This document shows, in pieces, positions 61,338 through 64,000 of a stretch of 64,000 nt of DNA; the stretch's first letter is position 1, and each line of letters opens with the position of its first letter. Source of the stretch: Vibrio ziniensis (GTDB lineage: Bacteria > Pseudomonadota > Gammaproteobacteria > Enterobacterales > Vibrionaceae); assembly GCF_011064285.1 (NCBI RefSeq), contig NZ_CP049332.1:310001-374000 (forward strand). The letters are read 5' to 3'. The translations under genes and the position numbers were made by a program. The notes under the pieces were generated by a model, which was not told where the DNA came from, searched no databases, and saw only the letters and a program-made list of their open reading frames with translations.

Positions 61338-62915
61338 ATGGAAGCGTTACTCAATAAAGTTCAAGAAGCAGGTTTAGACGCCACCTCAGTCAGTGGTGAA
61401 GAAGCGGTTATTTTTTGGAGTAAAGTGCGTAAAAGCATTGCTACCACAAATGAAGAAAAAGCTATCTGTTTTATCGTTAGCGCTGAGTTCCATGCGGAAA
61501 TGCGACAGTTACAGAACAGCATTAATGAGCTTAGATCCGCACTAAACTTGTTGGATTCCGAACATGCTGAGCTCATCCTGACCGTTAAAAACAGTCTTGC
61601 TGAACTACTGATTGAAAATGGCGATTACGTAGAAGCCCTTCAAGAACACATTTCCTCTTCAGGATTGGCGGTGGAATATCGTTACATTGATCATTACGTG
61701 CTTGCCATACTCGGAATGGGCAACTTGTGCGACGCCTATGGTGATCATCGCCGAGCGATGAGTTACTACCTCAAAATAGACAGCCTCGATCATGCCATCA
61801 ACAGCCGCGCATTAAGATTACGATACAAACTTTATATGCTCGCTTGTTATGTAAACCTTGGGCGTTTTGATGAAGCCGACGAACTGGTTAAAGAGTGTGA
61901 AGAGCTCAGCATTCTTGTTAGTGACAAAATTCTTGCGGGTCAAACCATTCTGTACGAAGCCAAAATATATCGTCACCAAGGCAATATCGAACAAGCACTC
62001 CGCACTTTATCAACTGTCCAATTTTCACCGGGTAATATGCATTCTTACTGGCTTGCTAATATGGTTCGTGTCGAACGAGCGAAATGCCTCATAGAACTCG
62101 GAAAGTCTGACATTTCAAACATGCTGTTATTTGGAACTGAGAAACGTCTAAAACGTTTTCCATCACCTGTACTAGAAAAAGGGTTATATCAAACCATTAG
62201 TCGCATATTTGAACACCAAGGACTGTATAAGGAAGCGCTGCGTTACGAACGCGAAGCCTTCATGATTGAATCCGATCTCATTCAGCGAATCCCAATCGCT
62301 GAACTTGGAGCAACTCAATTACGCCGGTTATCTCGATTTGAACTGCAACTGAAACTCATCGTATCTGAGCTTGAGAACCAAGAGCTGAAAGAAACCACTG
62401 AGCACCACAAGAATGCGGTAGCTCGTCTGCAGCAGGACGTGTTCACCGATCCTCTCACCAAACTTCACAACCGCCGCTGGCTAGATGGCAAACTTAAAGA
62501 TCTCCTCCACAATGAAACACCGTTTGCTTTCTTAGTGGTTGATATTGACCACTTTAAGTCGATCAACGATGAACTAAGTCACCTAGTTGGAGACAAAGCT
62601 ATTGTTAATGTTTCAAGTGAACTGGCAGAACACTTCAACTACCCACAAGCGTCTTGTGTACGCTATGGCGGAGAAGAGTTCTTAGTCATCCTTGAAAACC
62701 AGACTTTAGAGCAAGCACAAGCGGCTGCGGAAGAGTTCCGCGAACGAATCTTTAAGTTCCAGTGGCAAGAAATTCTTGGTGAACGAGGCTTAACCGTCAG
62801 TATTGGGATTACTTTGAACAAGGAAGGCGAAAACACGCAGAGAACCTTCTATCGTGCCGACAAAGCACTCTATCGAGCCAAAGCAAACGGTCGAAACCAA
62901 GTGTGTTCAGAATAA
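61338..62915 (+). CDS. TPR-containing diguanylate cyclase (GGDEF)
   Basis: 525 residues. About 330 residues of TPR-like helices, a coiled linker (LRRLSRFELQLKLIVSELENQELKETTEHHKNAVARLQQD), then the GGDEF domain from VFTDPLTKLHNRRWLDGKL. The active loop is RYGGEEFLVI, with GGEEF at residues 444-448, so it should make cyclic di-GMP. The inhibitory RxxD I-site five residues upstream is absent. No membrane segment is present, so it is cytoplasmic with a protein-interaction sensor half. It is encoded four bases after the TPR-only gene. Confidence 0.93.
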   Translation: MEALLNKVQEAGLDATSVSGEEAVIFWSKVRKSIATTNEEKAICFIVSAEFHAEMRQLQNSINELRSALNLLDSEHAELILTVKNSLAELLIENGDYVEALQEHISSSGLAVEYRYIDHYVLAILGMGNLCDAYGDHRRAMSYYLKIDSLDHAINSRALRLRYKLYMLACYVNLGRFDEADELVKECEELSILVSDKILAGQTILYEAKIYRHQGNIEQALRTLSTVQFSPGNMHSYWLANMVRVERAKCLIELGKSDISNMLLFGTEKRLKRFPSPVLEKGLYQTISRIFEHQGLYKEALRYEREAFMIESDLIQRIPIAELGATQLRRLSRFELQLKLIVSELENQELKETTEHHKNAVARLQQDVFTDPLTKLHNRRWLDGKLKDLLHNETPFAFLVVDIDHFKSINDELSHLVGDKAIVNVSSELAEHFNYPQASCVRYGGEEFLVILENQTLEQAQAAAEEFRERIFKFQWQEILGERGLTVSIGITLNKEGENTQRTFYRADKALYRAKANGRNQVCSE

Positions 62916-63157
62916 TCCTTTGATTTATCAGAGGATACTGTTACAAATGTTCTCGCGTCCAAGTAGAATAGACAGCGATATCAAAGAAAAACGTACTACG
63001 CTTTAAGCAACACAAAAGTACTGACCCACGATTTTTATATCTAGTGGCTCAGAGTGAATTTGTCACCGCATATACATATCCAATCGGCGATGATTTTACT
63101 TGGGGAAAGCTTTTGTAAATCAAGACGATAAGTATTCAATTTATATAGGACCATTCT
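62916..63157. other. Intergenic region between the GGDEF and DUF3302 genes
   Basis: About 240 bp without a frame or clear terminator; it should contain the DUF3302 promoter. Confidence 0.35.
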
Positions 63158-63538
63158 ATGTTTTTAGATTATTTTGCCCTAGGTATGTTGGTATTTGTGT
63201 GTTTAGTGATTTTTTACGGCATCATCGTCATTCATGACATTCCGTACGAAATTGCTAAAGAACGCAACCATCCACATCAAGATGCCATTCACGTGGCAGG
63301 TTGGGTCAGCCTTTTTACTTTGCATGTTTTGTGGCCATTCTTATGGATTTGGGCAACATTATGGCGCGAAGATCGTGGTTGGGGCTTCCACAAACTTCAA
63401 GAAGAAACGCATGATATTCATGTACGTGTTGACGAGTTAACCCAACAAGTGGCTATGCTAAAAACTGAAATTGCAAAACTAAGTCAAAACCAAGCTCCTA
63501 CGGCTAAAGAGACTACTCAAGAAGAGGAGCAAAAATAA
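63158..63538 (+). CDS. DUF3302 (YiaW-like) inner-membrane protein
   Basis: 126 residues: two membrane helices (about 5-25 and 50-70), with DIPYEIAKERNHPHQDAIHVAGWVSLFTLHVLWPFLWIWATLWRE, followed by a coiled coil (VDELTQQVAMLKTEIAKLSQ). This matches YiaW of E. coli, which is encoded beside the HlyD-like YiaV. Here the next gene overlaps by one base (TAATG) and is YiaV-like, so the pair is conserved. The presumed role is as part of an efflux complex with unknown substrate. Confidence 0.87.
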   Translation: MFLDYFALGMLVFVCLVIFYGIIVIHDIPYEIAKERNHPHQDAIHVAGWVSLFTLHVLWPFLWIWATLWREDRGWGFHKLQEETHDIHVRVDELTQQVAMLKTEIAKLSQNQAPTAKETTQEEEQK

Positions 63539-64000
63539 TGGATTTGTTACTTATTCTGACTTACACCGCGATTTGTATTGCCATTTTTAAAGTCTTTAAA
63601 ATTCCGCTAAACAAGTGGTCAGTACCGACAGCAGTCTTAGGTGGCGTGATACTCATTGGCACACTGATTCTTTTGATGAACTATAACCATCCATTTACTG
63701 CTATTGGTGGCCAAGCTTATAGCACTACTCCAATCGTTTCTGGTGTTCGCGGAAAGGTTATTGAAGTCGATGTTGTTGCCAACCAGCCACTGAGAAAAGG
63801 GGATACTCTATTTAAGATTGACCCAACTCCTTTTGAAGCAGAAGTTGTTCGTAAAGAAGCGGCCGTGGCAGAAGCTGAACAACAAGTGCTGCAGTTAGAG
63901 TCTGTTTACAAAGAAGCAGTATCAAATACCACTAAAGCAGAAGCGGCTCGCGATAAAGCCAAACGAGAGTACGAGCGATACGAGAAAGGCTTTAAACGTG
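63538..64000 (+). CDS. HlyD/EmrA-type membrane fusion protein (YiaV-like), cut by window edge
   Basis: The frame opens at the ATG at 63538 and runs without a stop to the right edge, 154 codons. The N-terminus MDLLLILTYTAICIAIFKVFKIPLNKWSVPTAVLGGVILIGTLILLMNYNHPFT has two membrane helices, then the lipoyl half TTPIVSGVRGKVIEVDVVANQPLRKGDTLFKIDPTPFEAEV and the start of an alpha-hairpin. This is the YiaV type. The remainder and any outer partner lie outside the window. Confidence 0.88.
   Translation, partial: MDLLLILTYTAICIAIFKVFKIPLNKWSVPTAVLGGVILIGTLILLMNYNHPFTAIGGQAYSTTPIVSGVRGKVIEVDVVANQPLRKGDTLFKIDPTPFEAEVVRKEAAVAEAEQQVLQLESVYKEAVSNTTKAEAARDKAKREYERYEKGFKR

Noticed and set aside
1..64000. 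tRNA or rRNA genes, CRISPR arrays, prophage, restriction-modification or toxin-antitoxin pairs
   Set aside because: I looked for T-loop sequences, regular spaced repeats, integrases, capsid or terminase features, methylase/nuclease pairs and small paired frames, and found none that hold up.

Overview
The window looks like a stretch of a Vibrio genome, most likely the smaller chromosome of a species near the Harveyi/Parahaemolyticus group. The evidence is a quorum-regulatory Qrr small RNA with its LuxO sites and sigma-54 promoter at about 2.66-2.91 kb, a gene cluster (deoD, DUF523/DUF1722, MerR, photolyase) that I remember as typical of Vibrio chromosome II, and many chromosome-II style accessory and transport genes. 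No rRNA, tRNA, CRISPR array, prophage or intact insertion sequence was seen. Both window edges cut genes: a Cache-type sensor on the left (minus strand) and a YiaV-like membrane fusion protein on the right (plus strand).

Layout. 0-4.7 kb: truncated sensor, LysR regulator plus glyoxalase-like VOC protein, the Qrr RNA, and an acetoacetyl-CoA-synthetase-like protein whose catalytic motifs are eroded. 4.8-11.2 kb: a tightly packed seven-gene minus-strand operon (thermostable-hemolysin family protein, AMP-forming ligase, heme-oxygenase-like diiron enzyme, SDR reductase, periplasmic TPR protein, response regulator, histidine kinase). A CTTAAG-N5-CTTAAG box in its promoter suggests that its own regulator controls it. 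This is the best candidate for an undescribed pathway. 11.2-14.5 kb: DEAD-box helicase, Lpp-type lipoprotein, kinase-fold protein. 14.6-20.5 kb: ferric-siderophore receptor and FecBCDE-type ABC importer with a Fur-like box. 20.6-32.9 kb: a hydrolase, a chemoreceptor, a DODA-type dioxygenase with a divergent LysR, a DUF134 protein, a LysR/HisC/amino-acid-binding-protein group, a MarR-controlled efflux pair and a peptidase-like hydrolase.

33-40.3 kb holds carboxylate physiology: a DAACS symporter, a DcuRS/CitAB-type two-component system, a DASS anion permease and the NhaD sodium/proton antiporter. 40.3-42.2 kb encodes alkylation repair (Ogt and an Ada-AlkA fusion). 42.4-52.9 kb contains DoxX, an hdfR/maoP divergent pair, DUF3081, nagB, a Sel1-repeat protein, a methyltransferase, another LysR, an atypical CDF transporter, a YddG exporter, a sugar O-acetyltransferase and a cold-shock/DUF1294 protein.

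53-57.1 kb is a four-gene overlapping operon (DUF523/DUF1722, MerR regulator, photolyase, L,D-transpeptidase) preceded by two MerR-type operators. deoD follows, then a transposase-like zinc-ribbon protein, a TPR protein paired with a TPR-GGDEF diguanylate cyclase, and a DUF3302/YiaV pair. Several intergenic regions carry short imperfect direct repeats with a period close to 17 bp but unrelated sequences.

Functions are assigned by recognising motifs in the translated sequence. No database search was run, so family names rest on memory of the families, and regulatory sites rest on consensus matching by eye.
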